From PALSA-607 sp963825425 (GTDB taxonomy: Bacteria > Actinomycetota > Actinomycetes > Acidothermales > Acidothermaceae), in NCBI GenBank assembly GCA_963825425.1, contig CAWGTF010000011.1:1-64000 (forward strand): a stretch of 64,000 bases of DNA, given 5' to 3'. Every line of letters starts with the position of its first letter. The first letter of the stretch is position 1. Of the stretch, positions 25,765-35,552 are shown piece after piece. Both the position numbers and the translations under genes were made by a program. Below the pieces are notes generated by a model. That model made no database searches and had not been told where the DNA came from. It saw nothing but the letters and a program-made list of their open reading frames with translations.

Positions 25765-28700
25765 GGCTCCTGATGCGTCCTGCACCTCGTAAAGCAAGTT
25801 GCCGCTGGCAGCGTTGCAGTTCGGGTCGGCGTCGAAGTAGGCCACTGTGCCTGCGGGCACCGTGAACGTCCAGATGTCTTTGGCGCCGGGCAGGTCGATG
25901 GTGCCGCTCGCAGTCTGTCCGGGTTGCAGCGATAGTGCGCGATCGGCCCGCGACATTTCCCAGGTGATCGAGTAGTTGCGGGTGGCACCACCTTGCGAGG
26001 CCACGGTCAGCTGGTAAGTGCCGGCGTTGGCGAATACCACGCGGCCTACGTCGTCGCAGATGTAGCGCCCGGCCGAAAACGCCGATCCGTCACCAAGTCG
26101 AACCTGGTAGAGCAGGGCCGAGCTGGTGGACTGATCGCACTTCTTGTCCGCCGCGAAATAGGCGACTGCGCCGGCCGGTACGGCCATCGTCCAGACATCT
26201 CGCGCACCAGGAAGCTCGATCGTGCCGGTTGCGGTCTGCCCGGCCGTCAAGGCTTGAATTCGATCGGCGCGCGAGGTCTTCCAGGTCACCGAGTAGTTGC
26301 CGCCCACGCCGGTCGGCGATCGGAGCAGCACTTCATAGGTTCCGGCGTCGGGAAAGACGACTCGGCCCACGTCGTCACAGATTTCGCGGCCGGCACTCAG
26401 GCTGGAGCCGTCGGCGTAGGCCACCGAGTACAGCACGTTCGACGTGGTGCTGTGATCGCAGTTCGGCGCGGCCGCGAAGTAGGCGACGGTGCCCGCGGCG
26501 ACGGTGAACGGGTAGGTCTTCGTCGCGCCGCCCGACAAGCTCCCGCTGACTGTGCCCCCGGGCTGCAGCGAATTTGTTGCGGCTGAGGTGGTTGACCCGG
26601 CCGGCGTCGAGCCGTACCCGCGGTTGTAACGACAGCGGCACCCGGGACGCTGCCCGACGACGCTGCCAGCGCCGAGGCAAACCCAGCGTCGCCCGTGCTC
26701 GCGACGTCTAGCTCACAGTCGGCCAGGTCGGTCGTGTCGAAGCCGTATCCGGTGCATGCCGCTGTCGCGGCCGCCATGTCGGCGGCGGGGATCGGCGCGG
26801 GATTCGGGTCGGGGAACGTGGGGTCGTTGAACGCCGTGGCGTCGTCGCCTGGCCGGTCGGTGAACAGTGAATCGGCCTGGCTGATGCGCCAGGAGTCGGC
26901 GAACGTGTGATACAGCGTGGCGTAGTTGGTCAGCTGGTCGGTGGTGAGGTTCTGACCCGACGCGGTCACTACGGCGTTGCCCGGTTGGCCGCCCGACGGC
27001 GCGATGAGGCCCTGCACTTGCCCCTGCGCGGCGGCCGAGAAAGCCGCATTCACGTTCAGGCCGTACGGGTTCGTCGCGACCCACAACGTGTTCCCGCCCG
27101 CGGAGATCGTCACCTGCTGCGCCGTCCGCACCACCGTCGCGCCGTGCGGCAGCGTGAAGGTTCCGACCGGCGGTACTTGGCCCGTTGCGACGCCCGTAAC
27201 CGAGAAGACCAGCGGGTCGCCGGCGTGAGCCGGGAGAGTGAAGGTGGCCCGGTCGCCGCCGACCTGCGCGGCGACCGCCGTCGTCAGCGCTACTCGTCGG
27301 CTGTTTTGCACCGGCTGCTGCCGGACCTGCACCGTGAAGCCACCCGATGGAACTGTGGCGGAGCCACCCGATGGAACTGTGGCGGAGCCACCCGATGGAA
27401 CTGTGGCCCAAGTGAATTCGCCGACCGCCTGCATGTCGTACCGAGTGTTGTCAGCGGTCCGCATGTGCGGGTCGCCGGTACTCCTGGCGCCGCTGCTCGG
27501 CGGCAACACGCTGCTCCCGGACGAGTCGCCCGCGCTCTTGGAGGGGCTGGAGTCGCAGCCCATGGTGCCGCACACCGTTACCTGTGACGGGCAACCGAAG
27601 TAGCAGACGATCGAGGTCTGGCTCTGCTGGATCGATCCGCCGAGTCCCAAACCGAAGCCGGCGGTGAAGTGTGATCCTTCGCTCGACTGGTTGCCGGCGC
27701 CGTCGTAGCCCTTGTCGCTGCCGCCACCGAGACCGTCGATGGTGCCCTCGGCCGACGTGCCGGTGCCGCTGAAGTTGCCCAGCGATGTGTCCCCGTTGTC
27801 GCTGTTCAGGCAACTGCCCGTGACGCCGACCGAAACGCTGTCGTCTAGCCCCAGCCCGTTGCTGTAGGTGCTGTAGGTGCCGAACTGTCCGCCGCCCCAC
27901 GCCACGCCGACCGAGACGCCGCCGGAGGCGTACCCGGCGCCGCCACCCGCCGAGATGCCGAAGGAGCTGTAGTCGCAGGTGCCGTGCGGGTCGGTACGGT
28001 TTACCGGATCACCGCTCGCGTACAGGTACAGATTCGCCGATCCACCGGAGATCGCCAGCGGGTCCGGGGCGGTCCACCGGCCGGTCGACGGGTCGTAGTC
28101 GCGGGCGCCGAACTGGACCAGGTTGGTGCCAGGATCGGTGAGTCCGCCACCGAAGCCGATGATCTGGAAGCCAGGGGAGCTTTCGGATAGCACCGCACCG
28201 AGGGCGGTACGCCGCACCGCGTCAGCGATCGACCCGTCGCTGGCATTGATGGCGAGCGCCGGACCGCCGGAGGGATCGGGCACCTCTAGGTAGTTGGTAC
28301 CAGCCTTGCTGAGGTAGGCCGGGACGTTGGTGCCGCCGCCGTCGATGGCGTTCGCATCGCGGTCGTAGACGTACTGCGCCGTGACCGCGCCGCTGGGCGA
28401 AAGCTGGGCAGCTGGCCGGAGCCCGTCCAGGTAGGCCACGACGCCCGTGGTGGCGCCGCCCTGGTCACTGGCCACTCGGCGACCCTCCGCATCGACCGTG
28501 TAGGTGACGGCAGGTGAGTTCGGGGCGGCCACCGACAGCAGGTCACCGGCCGCGTCGTAGCTGTAGGTCGTGGTGCCCTGGGCGGTCTTCGTGGAGACGA
28601 GCCGGCCGGCCGCGTCGTAGCCGTAGCTGGTCTGGCCAGACGTGACGAGCGCGTTGCGCTGGTCGTAGGTGTTGTGCACCGTCGGTGTGCCCGGCCGGGT

Positions 28701-31010
28701 GATGTCGGTGATGTTCCCGGCCGCGTCATAGGTGTAGCTCGTCCCCGCGCCGTCGGTCGTTTCGGTGATCACCCTGCCTGCCGCGTCGTAGCCGTAGCTC
28801 GTCGTTGTGTCTGCGCTGGCGGTAAGTAGATGCCATGTGACCACTCGGCCGAGCCCGTCGCGCTGCTCGGTGATGGCGGCGACCTGTCCGTGCGGGCCGG
28901 TCACCACCACCGACGTGGGCTCACCGAACTGGTTGTAGCCCAACGACTCGGTAAGCGACCCCAGCGTCCGTTTGATGATCCACCCGGTGGCCGGATCGCG
29001 GGTGTCGATGATCGCTCCAGCTGTCGTGACGTAGCCGGCCGCATCGTAGGAGTAGTTGATCGGGGCACCGCCGGCCACTGCGAGGCTCGTCGTTCTTCCA
29101 GCGTCGTCGGTGGTTCGGGAGATCGCAGCCGTGACCGTATTCGTGGGACCAGTGACATTTTCGGTAACCCCGCTCAGCCAAGGGCCCGTATAGCTGGCGC
29201 TGATCGAGCTGGTCTTCGACGTTGCCGTCGTCAACCTTCCCTGGGTGTCATAGGCCAACGAGTAGGTGGAGTTCCCGGTGTCGACGACCGCCGTTCGGCC
29301 AGCGTTGTACGTGATAGCCAGGTTGCCCGCTCCGGTAGTGCGGGCGGTGAGATTGCCGTCCTTGTCGTAGGTCATTCCGGTGTACTGCGCAACGCCGGAA
29401 CCCGCCGGAGCGTTGACCGCCAGAGGGGCTCCGTTGGCGCCCCAAGTGATCGCGTAGCTGCCGCCCACCGGGGCAGCGAACGACGTGATCCGACCGGCCG
29501 GGTCAAGGGTGGTGGTGAGACCGGTGTGCGCTGGCCCGGCGATAGCGGTCACCCGGCCAGACGCGTCGACGGTTTCGGACGTCGTGTCCCCGACCGGGTC
29601 AGTCACCGTGATCGAACCGGTCGCGTAGGCGTACCGCCAAACGCGGGCCTGGACGCCGGTGCCGAGGGTGATCGCGGTCGTGCGACCCAGCGCGTCGTAG
29701 CTATAGGCGGCGGGGACGCCGTCGACCGAGGTGGACGTCACCCGTCCGTGCGCATCGACCACGGTCGCCCGGCTCGCCCCCGTCGGATCGGTCACCGTCG
29801 TGGTTCGGTTGGCCGGGTCGTACCCGAAGGTCCAGGTGCGGCCATCGACGGTGATCTTGCGGGATAGCGCCCCGTTCGTGTTCGTCGTGGCCACGGCTAA
29901 CGTCGAACCATCGGCCGCGACACTCGCCACTTGCTGCAGGTCGGCGCCCCAACGGGGGTCGGTGGCCAGGGTGATCTTGGTGGTCGCCCCGCTGGTGCTG
30001 ACCGTGCGAGTCGCGCCGGCGGCCACGACCGTGCTGGTGGCCCCGTCGGCATCTCGGTGGGCATAGGTGGTCGTGCCGTTGGCCACGCCGACACTGTCGC
30101 TCGTCGTCGTTCCCGAGGGATTCGACGTGGTGACCGTCGCGGTGTTCGTGGCGTCGGTGCGGGTGTAGCGGGTGAGGGCTCCGGTGGGGTCGTACCGTCC
30201 GCCCAGGCGGCCGTTGGGGTCGTAGGTGTAGGTCGTGGTCAGGCCGTTCCAGTCGGTGATCGAGGTGAGGAGCCCGTTGCTGCCGGCGCTCAACTGGACG
30301 TTGTTGCCGTTCGGGTAGCGGACGCCGGTGAGCTCGCCGCTGGTGCTGGTCAGCGTCATCGGACTGGTGCCGGTCACCGACAGGGACGTCGGGTTTCCGG
30401 CCTCGTCCCGGCCGATCGTTAGCGTCGCATCGGAACCATCGGTAACCGTGGCCAGGCCGGCCGCCGTCCAGGTGAAGGCGGCGACCGTCGCGCCGGTTAC
30501 GGCGTCGACCGTCGTTATCGCGCGTCCCTGCTTATCGAATTCCGTCGCAACGGCTCCGGCGGGGTCGACGACCGCGAACGCCACGCCGATGCTGCTGCCC
30601 GTAACCTTGCGCAGTGCCCCCTCGGGCAGAATCTCGGACTTCGTCGCCGGGTCGTATCCCGGTAGATCGGAGATCGACCAACCACCGAGTCCGACCGGCG
30701 CGGCCGGCGGCGCGGCGTCGGCCTTGCGGCCGGGTTGCCGATCACTGGAATAGACCAGCTGCAAGGTGCTGCCGGCGATCGGCAGCAACACGCGGTTGAC
30801 CTGCCTCGCGCAAGGCAGGATCCCAAGGTCATCGCACGGTTCGAGCCCGGAGTTCTCGACGCTCGTGCTCAGAGCACTGGAGCTACTCGTCGCGCTGGAC
30901 TGCGGTCCGGGTGTCGCATGCCCGCCACCCTTGCAGCCGGCCAGCGCGACCAGCGCGAGCGCCACCAAGGCGACCAACCAAGCCTGGACGCGAGCTTGCG
31001 GTTTCCCCAT
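25630..31010 (-). CDS. Giant RHS/YD-repeat lipoprotein with vWF-D domain and three C-terminal beta-sandwich repeats (one frameshift)
   Basis: About 1,790 residues. ATG 31010 opens a lipoprotein signal peptide (WLVALVALALVALAGC). Upstream codons in frame belong to the LuxR gene region. Many YD repeats (YSYDALGRTTAIT, YGYDAAGRLVSTK) form the RHS shell, ending with the core motif FGARDYDPSTGRWTAPDPL and NLYLYASGDPVNRTDPHG. After it there is no toxin. Instead come a Gly/Ser-rich region, a von Willebrand D-like start GDPHMRTADNTRYDMQAVGEFTW, a VPSGGSAT tandem repeat, and after a shift near 26570 three ~100-residue repeats. Each repeat has two cysteines (NCDHS...ICDDVGR) in a PPC-like fold. Probably a surface adhesin or shell protein rather than a polymorphic toxin. 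Confidence 0.82.
27339..27407 (-). repeat. 24-bp in-frame tandem repeat in the RHS gene (2.9 copies)
   Basis: Unit begins GCCACCCGATGGAACTGTGG; copies at 27339-27362, 27363-27386 and 27387-27407 are identical. They encode VPSGGSAT repeats inside the vWF-D region. Being a multiple of three, copy number can vary without breaking the frame. Confidence 0.9.
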
Positions 31011-31062
31011 GCGACCCAGCACAACCGACCGACGTAACGTCCAGGTAATGGCGCGGACGATG

Positions 31063-34000
31063 TCAGACGAGTAGCGCGCGCTGACCGATCTCGGCGGCTT
31101 CGATGCGGTTGGCAGCGTCGAGTTTGCGCAGCAGATTCGACACGTGCACACTCGCCGTCTTCTTGCTGATAAAGAGTTCTTCGGCGATCTGGCGGTCGGT
31201 TCGACCCTTGGCGAGCTGCGCGAGAACCTCGACCTCGCGCGGGGTGAGTCCCAGATCGTCGGCTGCCGAGTGTGTCGTGGAAGCGATCGTCGGTTCGACC
31301 GCGGTGAGGGTGATGCGGGCTCGCTCGGCCAGTCGTTCGACACGCGCGCGAAGCAACGGAGAGCCTGCCTCAGCGGCTGCCTGCCACGCGAGCTTGGGTG
31401 CTCTCGATCGCACGTCGCCGGTCGAGACGCGCGCCGAGAAGGTACTTCGGCTTCACGCCAGCGACAGTAGGCAGCCGGAAGTGGCTCATGTGCGGCGTCC
31501 CACGAGCGCGGCGGCCGCTCGCCACAGATCTGGGTCAGGTCCGGTCACTCGACTGGCCTCCGCGCGACAGAGCGCGACGAGGGCCAGCATGCGCGGAAAC
31601 ACGACGTATCCGCGCGCCTTTCGGGCAGCCAGGAGGGCGTCGACTTCCTCGAGCACGCCGTTGGCTAGGCGCTGCACCTTGTCAAGATCGATCCTGCGCT
31701 GCATGGCTCGGGCGTCGTCGAGGTCGTCGGCAATGCCGCGCACTCCGAGCGCATGCATCTCGACGGTATAGACGAAGTCGTCGGTGCCAACACCGACGTC
31801 AGCGCTCTTTCGACCTCCTCGATCGCCGCGCGCGGCTCGCCTCGCTCGAGGTGAAGCTCGGCCCGCAAGGTGTGGAACCATGCGTTTCGCTGGATCGAGT
31901 CGAGGCCGCCGGACGCTACCTCGGCCATCGCGAGCAGGGCCGTGGCCTCATCGAGGCGACCGCGGCGGACGGCGAGCATGGTGCGAACGCCGTACGGGCC
32001 GAAGGCGCAGCTGCCGGATCCCCGCTCGGGAATTTGCTGCAAGAGGTCCTCGGCCTCATCCAACCGGCCGAGGCGGATCAGAGCTTCTGCACTGTCCTGT
32101 CCGGCGGAACTCAGTCGTGCCCCGACCATGAAGTCACTGCCGTCGTTGTTGTCCGCGAAGACCAGTTGCGCCGCCTCTTCAAGCCGGGCCGCCTGGTTGA
32201 AGACGTAAATGAGATTCGCGTAGGCACGGTCGAGTTGGTTGGGGTTGGCGAGTTCGGTAGCGATGACGAGCGATCGTCGCACCAGCGCCAAGCCCTGCTC
32301 GGTTTCGCCTCGCTCGAAGATGCACACGCCCAGCGTGTTAGTGGCGTGACCTTCGGCTACGCGCGCGTCAACAGCGCGCGCGGCGGCGATCGCCTCACGT
32401 GCTTTCGCCTCTGCTTTGTCGTACTGCTCCGTGAGCATGAGGCGCCTGGCTTGCTCGGCGAGGACTCCCGCCAACTCGGCCGACGGGACGTCGGGAGGCA
32501 ACAGCGCCGCCGCCCGGTCCAATGCGTCGAACGCCACGCGAGAGTCGCCCACACCCCACGCGTTGCGGAAGAGCAGTCGTGTAGCAGGCGGCTGCTCGCC
32601 GCGGGTCAGTGTCGGCGTCCAATGCGCTAATTGCGTCTTGCGCAACAGCGATCGACCGCGCTGGATCTCTCCGCTCAGGTACGCCGCATCGGCGGTCTTC
32701 ATGAGGAGATCGATGCGGTCAATCTCCATGCCATGCCGGTGAGTCCGTCGGGACACGATCGCCGGCTGTCAGCGCGCGCTCGAAATACGCGTAGTGCCTG
32801 GGGCATCGCGATGACAGCTGACGGCGGCGTCGGCCGCGGCAACGGATGCCCTCAACGCCTCGGACCAGTCGCCGGCCTCCCACCAATGGTCGGCGAGCTC
32901 CATGGCTGCATGGCCAGGCCCGGCCGCACCGAGTTCGGGGTGCTACGTCAACGCCTGTGCGACAACGCGATGCAAGCGAGTTCGCTCGCCCGGCAGCAGC
33001 GCCTCGTAGACCGCTTCTCGCAAGAGCGCGTGCCGGAACCGGAAGGAGTTCTCGTCCCGATCTGCCACGAGGACCTTGAGTTCCACTGCTTCTGACACCG
33101 CGGCGTCCAGCTCGTCCGCATCGATTCGAGCGGCCGCAGACAGCAGCCGGTGATGAATCGAGTTGCCCGCCGTCGCCGCGACTGCCGACGACCTGCCGAT
33201 GCCTGTGCAGACAGCCGCTCGATCCGCATCATGACGACGTTTCGCAGGGCGACCGGAAGCGCCTTCGCGTGTCGCGCTGCCGCCAGTTCTTCGGCGAAGA
33301 ACGGGTTGCCACCCGAGCGCGCCAGCACCGCGTCGACGAGGGTCCAGTCCGGTGAGTCCTCCGACGATCTCGGTGAGCATCGCCGCAATCTCGACCCGGT
33401 CGAGACCGGACAGTTCGAGTTGCGAGACGCGAGCTATGCCGGCCGAGTTCAGCGAGCAGGCGACGAGGGCGCCACCTCGATCGACCTCGTCGGCTCGGTA
33501 GGTCGCGACCAGGAGTACGGGGTGCGTCAGCGAGGTTGCGGGTCAGGAAGTCAATCACTTCGATGCTGGCGGAGTCGGCCCATTGCAGGTCTTCGAAGAC
33601 CAGCACGACCGGCGCCCGCGCCGCCAATGTCTCGACGCTCTGGAGCAGGGCCTCGAACAGTTTCGTCTTGACGAGCCCGTTCGCTGGCGCTGATCGGGTC
33701 AAGTCGTTCGGCAGTCGGAGCGCCAGCCCGAGAGACCGCTGCGCGAAGCCGAGCACACGCGCGACGTCAGCCTGGGGGAAGCTGGCGCGCGACGTCGCGC
33801 AGCACGCCGACGACCGGACCGTAGGGAAGTCCGCCACCTTCGGCCGGGGTGCAGGCGCCGACGGCGACGAGTGCGCCACGGTCTCGCGCCCGCACACAGA
33901 ACTCTTCGATCAGGCGGGACTTGCCCATGCCGGCGTCGCCGCCGACCAAGACTGTCGCTGCGCCGCGCTCAGGCAGGGCAGCCAGCGCCGAAGCCCAGCC

Positions 34001-34073
34001 GGTCGAGTTCTGCAACCCGACCGACGAACACACCGCTGGACGGCTGCTCGGCCACAGCCAAAGTGTTCCACAT
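31063..34073 (-). CDS. STAND/AAA ATPase regulator with LuxR HTH, many frameshifts
   Basis: About 1,000 residues over several frames. ATG 34073 starts MWNTLAVAEQPSSGVFVGRVAEL. Then come Walker A VGGDAGMGKSRLIEEF, Walker B RAPVVLVFEDLQWADSASIEV, a helical middle (FRFRHALLREAVYEALLPGERTRLHR), TPR-type repeats, and a LuxR HTH (LGLTPREVEVLAQLAKGRTDRQIAEELFISKKTASVHVSNLLRKLDAANR) ending at 31063. About seven frame changes are needed, the worst in 32750-33900. It starts 10 bases after the stop of the DUF4242 gene, so they form one operon. The RHS lipoprotein gene starts 52 bases beyond its stop. Ligand unknown. Confidence 0.78.
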
Positions 34074-34082
34074 GCGGGACTC

Positions 34083-34334
34083 CTACGCCCCGGCCTGAAC
34101 TTCGGTGATCTCGTCGGCAACCAGCCCGTGGGCTTCGCGGTGACACGCGTGGGCGGCGTCCGCATTCGGTGCGTCGACGAGGCAGAACACTTTGCCCGAG
34201 CCTTCGTCGAACCAGTACTGCAGGTAGTTGACGCCGTGCGCGTCCTGCACTTCGAGATCGCGTGCGTGGGCACCGGCGACCGCCTCTGCGGTCAGCCCGT
34301 CAACTTTGTGGTGTACGTCCATGAACAGCGGCAT
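34083..34334 (-). CDS. DUF4242-family small protein (SCO4226-like)
   Basis: An 83-residue protein starting at ATG 34334 behind GGAGG. It reads MPLFMDVHHKVDGLTAEAVAGAH, LEVQDAHGVNYLQYWFDEGSGKVFCLVDAP and HREAHGLVADEITEVQ. This is the full DUF4242 pattern, including the histidines and acidic residues of the Streptomyces protein reported to bind nickel. The stop is 10 bases before the STAND-LuxR start, indicating translational coupling. It may bind metal or small ligand as a partner of the regulator; that role is inferred. Confidence 0.8.
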   Translation of the reverse strand: MPLFMDVHHKVDGLTAEAVAGAHARDLEVQDAHGVNYLQYWFDEGSGKVFCLVDAPNADAAHACHREAHGLVADEITEVQAGA

Positions 34335-34411
34335 CGCGAAAACCTCCGGATCGAAGCGGGTGACTGTCGTGTCCCACGATCGGTCCGGCTGGGGTGCGGT
34401 CGCATTGGGAG

Positions 34412-34437
34412 ATCTCCTTAGATGCGCCTAAGGAGAT
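34412..34437. promoter_or_regulatory. Perfect 10-bp inverted repeat ATCTCCTTAG / CTAAGGAGAT
   Basis: Arms at 34412-34421 and 34428-34437 with a six-base centre (ATGCGC). It lies 2 bases past the stop of the monooxygenase-like gene and 78 bases before the DUF4242 start. No T-run follows in the minus direction. It could be an operator for the DUF4242-LuxR operon or a terminator/attenuator. Confidence 0.6.
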
Positions 34438-34439
34438 AC

Positions 34440-34751
34440 CTATTTACGCATGGAGTCTGAAGCGGTCGACCAATCGACGACCTTCAGTTCCGTGCGGGGT
34501 GGCTCGCCCTGGATGTGAACGCCGCGCTCCATCAGGACCGGGTGGACCGCGGGGTGCACGTACTTCTCGAAGGCCGCGTCGCAGGCTTCCTCGGACTCCC
34601 AGACATCGATGTAGCGCAGCGTGCCGTCGGGCTGCTCGAGCGCGAGGTGGATGAGGTTGCCGGGCAGCTTGGCGTAGTCCATCCGCGCCAGGATCTCGCC
34701 GTACGCGTCGGCGTTGATCGGGACGTCTTGGGTCCAGGCGTACAAGCTCAT
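34440..34751 (-). CDS. Antibiotic-biosynthesis-monooxygenase-like small protein
   Basis: A 103-residue protein (SLYAWTQDVPINADAYGEILARM, then GNLIHLALEQPDGTLRYIDVWESEEACDAAFEKYVHPAV). The strand-helix pattern and the IDVWESEEACDAF-like segment fit the dimeric alpha/beta-barrel (ABM/DUF1330-like) fold. Members are heme or quinol monooxygenases or ligand-binding proteins; no catalytic residue can be pinned here. Start ATG 34751. It is divergent from the TetR gene with a 17-bp dyad between, and therefore the most likely target of that regulator. Confidence 0.65.
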   Translation of the reverse strand: MSLYAWTQDVPINADAYGEILARMDYAKLPGNLIHLALEQPDGTLRYIDVWESEEACDAAFEKYVHPAVHPVLMERGVHIQGEPPRTELKVVDWSTASDSMRK

Positions 34752-34770
34752 GCGTGTCTCCCTGCATTGA

Positions 34771-34787
34771 TCCGAGGCATACTCGGA
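34771..34787. promoter_or_regulatory. Candidate TetR operator TCCGAG-N5-CTCGGA
   Basis: Arms 34771-34776 and 34782-34787 are perfect inverted copies around GCATA. The dyad lies between the divergent monooxygenase-like and TetR genes, the usual place of a TetR autoregulatory operator. It touches the proposed ATG at 34787, which would fit a leaderless or later (GTG 34811) start. Confidence 0.55.
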
Positions 34788-35455
34788 TGGATGTTGCTAA
34801 GCTAGCCTCCGTGCCAGAGCAGGTCAAGCCGCGCCGCTACGACTCGAGTCGCCGCAAACTCGCCGCCGCCCAGACCAGGTCGTCGATCCTCGCCGCTGCG
34901 CGCGAGTTGTTCGTCAGCCACGGCTACGGGACGACGACGGTGGCCGCGATTGCCGAGCGTGCGGGTGTTGCCCAGGACACTGTCTACGCCGCGGTCGGGA
35001 CCAAGCCGGCGATCTTCCGATCGCTCATCGAGTCGGCGCTGTCCGGTCGCGACGAGCCGGTGCCCGGAGCTCAGCGCGAGTACGCCGACCAGATGCGGGC
35101 CGCTCCCGACGTCCGGGAAAAGCTGGCGATCTACGCAGCCGCCATCGCTGCGATCCAGGGTCGTCTCGCCCCGCTGTTCGTGGCTTTGCGGGCCGCCGCA
35201 AGTGCGAACCCGGAGCTCGCCCAGTTGTGGCGGGAAATCAGCGAGCGCCGGGCTCGCAATATGCGAGACCTCACCGACGATCTGGCGACGACCGGCCAGC
35301 TGCGCGCGGACGTCGATCGCGACGAGATTGCCGACGTCATCTGGGCCATGAACGGTTCGGAGTACTACGCGCTGCTCGTGCTCGAGCGAGGCTGGACGCC
35401 GGAGCGGTTCCAGCATTGGCTGCTCGACGCCTGGACGCGACTGCTCCTGCCCTGA
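34787..35455 (+). CDS. TetR-family transcriptional regulator
   Basis: About 222 residues. The N-terminal DNA-binding domain is clear: TRSSILAAARELFVSHGYGTTTVAAIAERAGVAQDTVYAAVGTKPAIFRSLIE (about residues 30-80). The C-terminal ligand domain is helical (EKLAIYAAAIAAIQGRLAPLFVALRAA) with WDNxxxYYALLVLERGWTPERFQHWLLD-like closing helices. Start ATG 34787 is used; GTG 34811 is possible. Divergent from the monooxygenase-like gene, with a dyad between, so it probably represses that gene and itself. Ligand unknown. Confidence 0.85.
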   Translation: MDVAKLASVPEQVKPRRYDSSRRKLAAAQTRSSILAAARELFVSHGYGTTTVAAIAERAGVAQDTVYAAVGTKPAIFRSLIESALSGRDEPVPGAQREYADQMRAAPDVREKLAIYAAAIAAIQGRLAPLFVALRAAASANPELAQLWREISERRARNMRDLTDDLATTGQLRADVDRDEIADVIWAMNGSEYYALLVLERGWTPERFQHWLLDAWTRLLLP

Positions 35456-35552
35456 GCCAGCCCTGGCCTGCCCTGCGCTCCCCGCCGTTTTCCTCGCGCG
35501 ACCGTCGCCAAGTTTTCCTTCGGCCGCGCCACCCGCCGCCGATAGGAGGGTT

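Noticed and set aside
28830..29867. 345-codon plus-strand frame over the RHS gene
   Set aside because: Antisense shadow of YD repeats; no domain of its own.
25630..31010. Polymorphic RHS toxin with immunity gene
   Set aside because: No toxin domain after the RHS core motif and no small immunity-type gene downstream; the next gene is a convergent phosphoribosyltransferase.
31010..31343. Longer RHS protein starting upstream at 31343
   Set aside because: The upstream part lies over the LuxR HTH coding sequence in another frame, and ATG 31010 begins a clear lipoprotein signal peptide.
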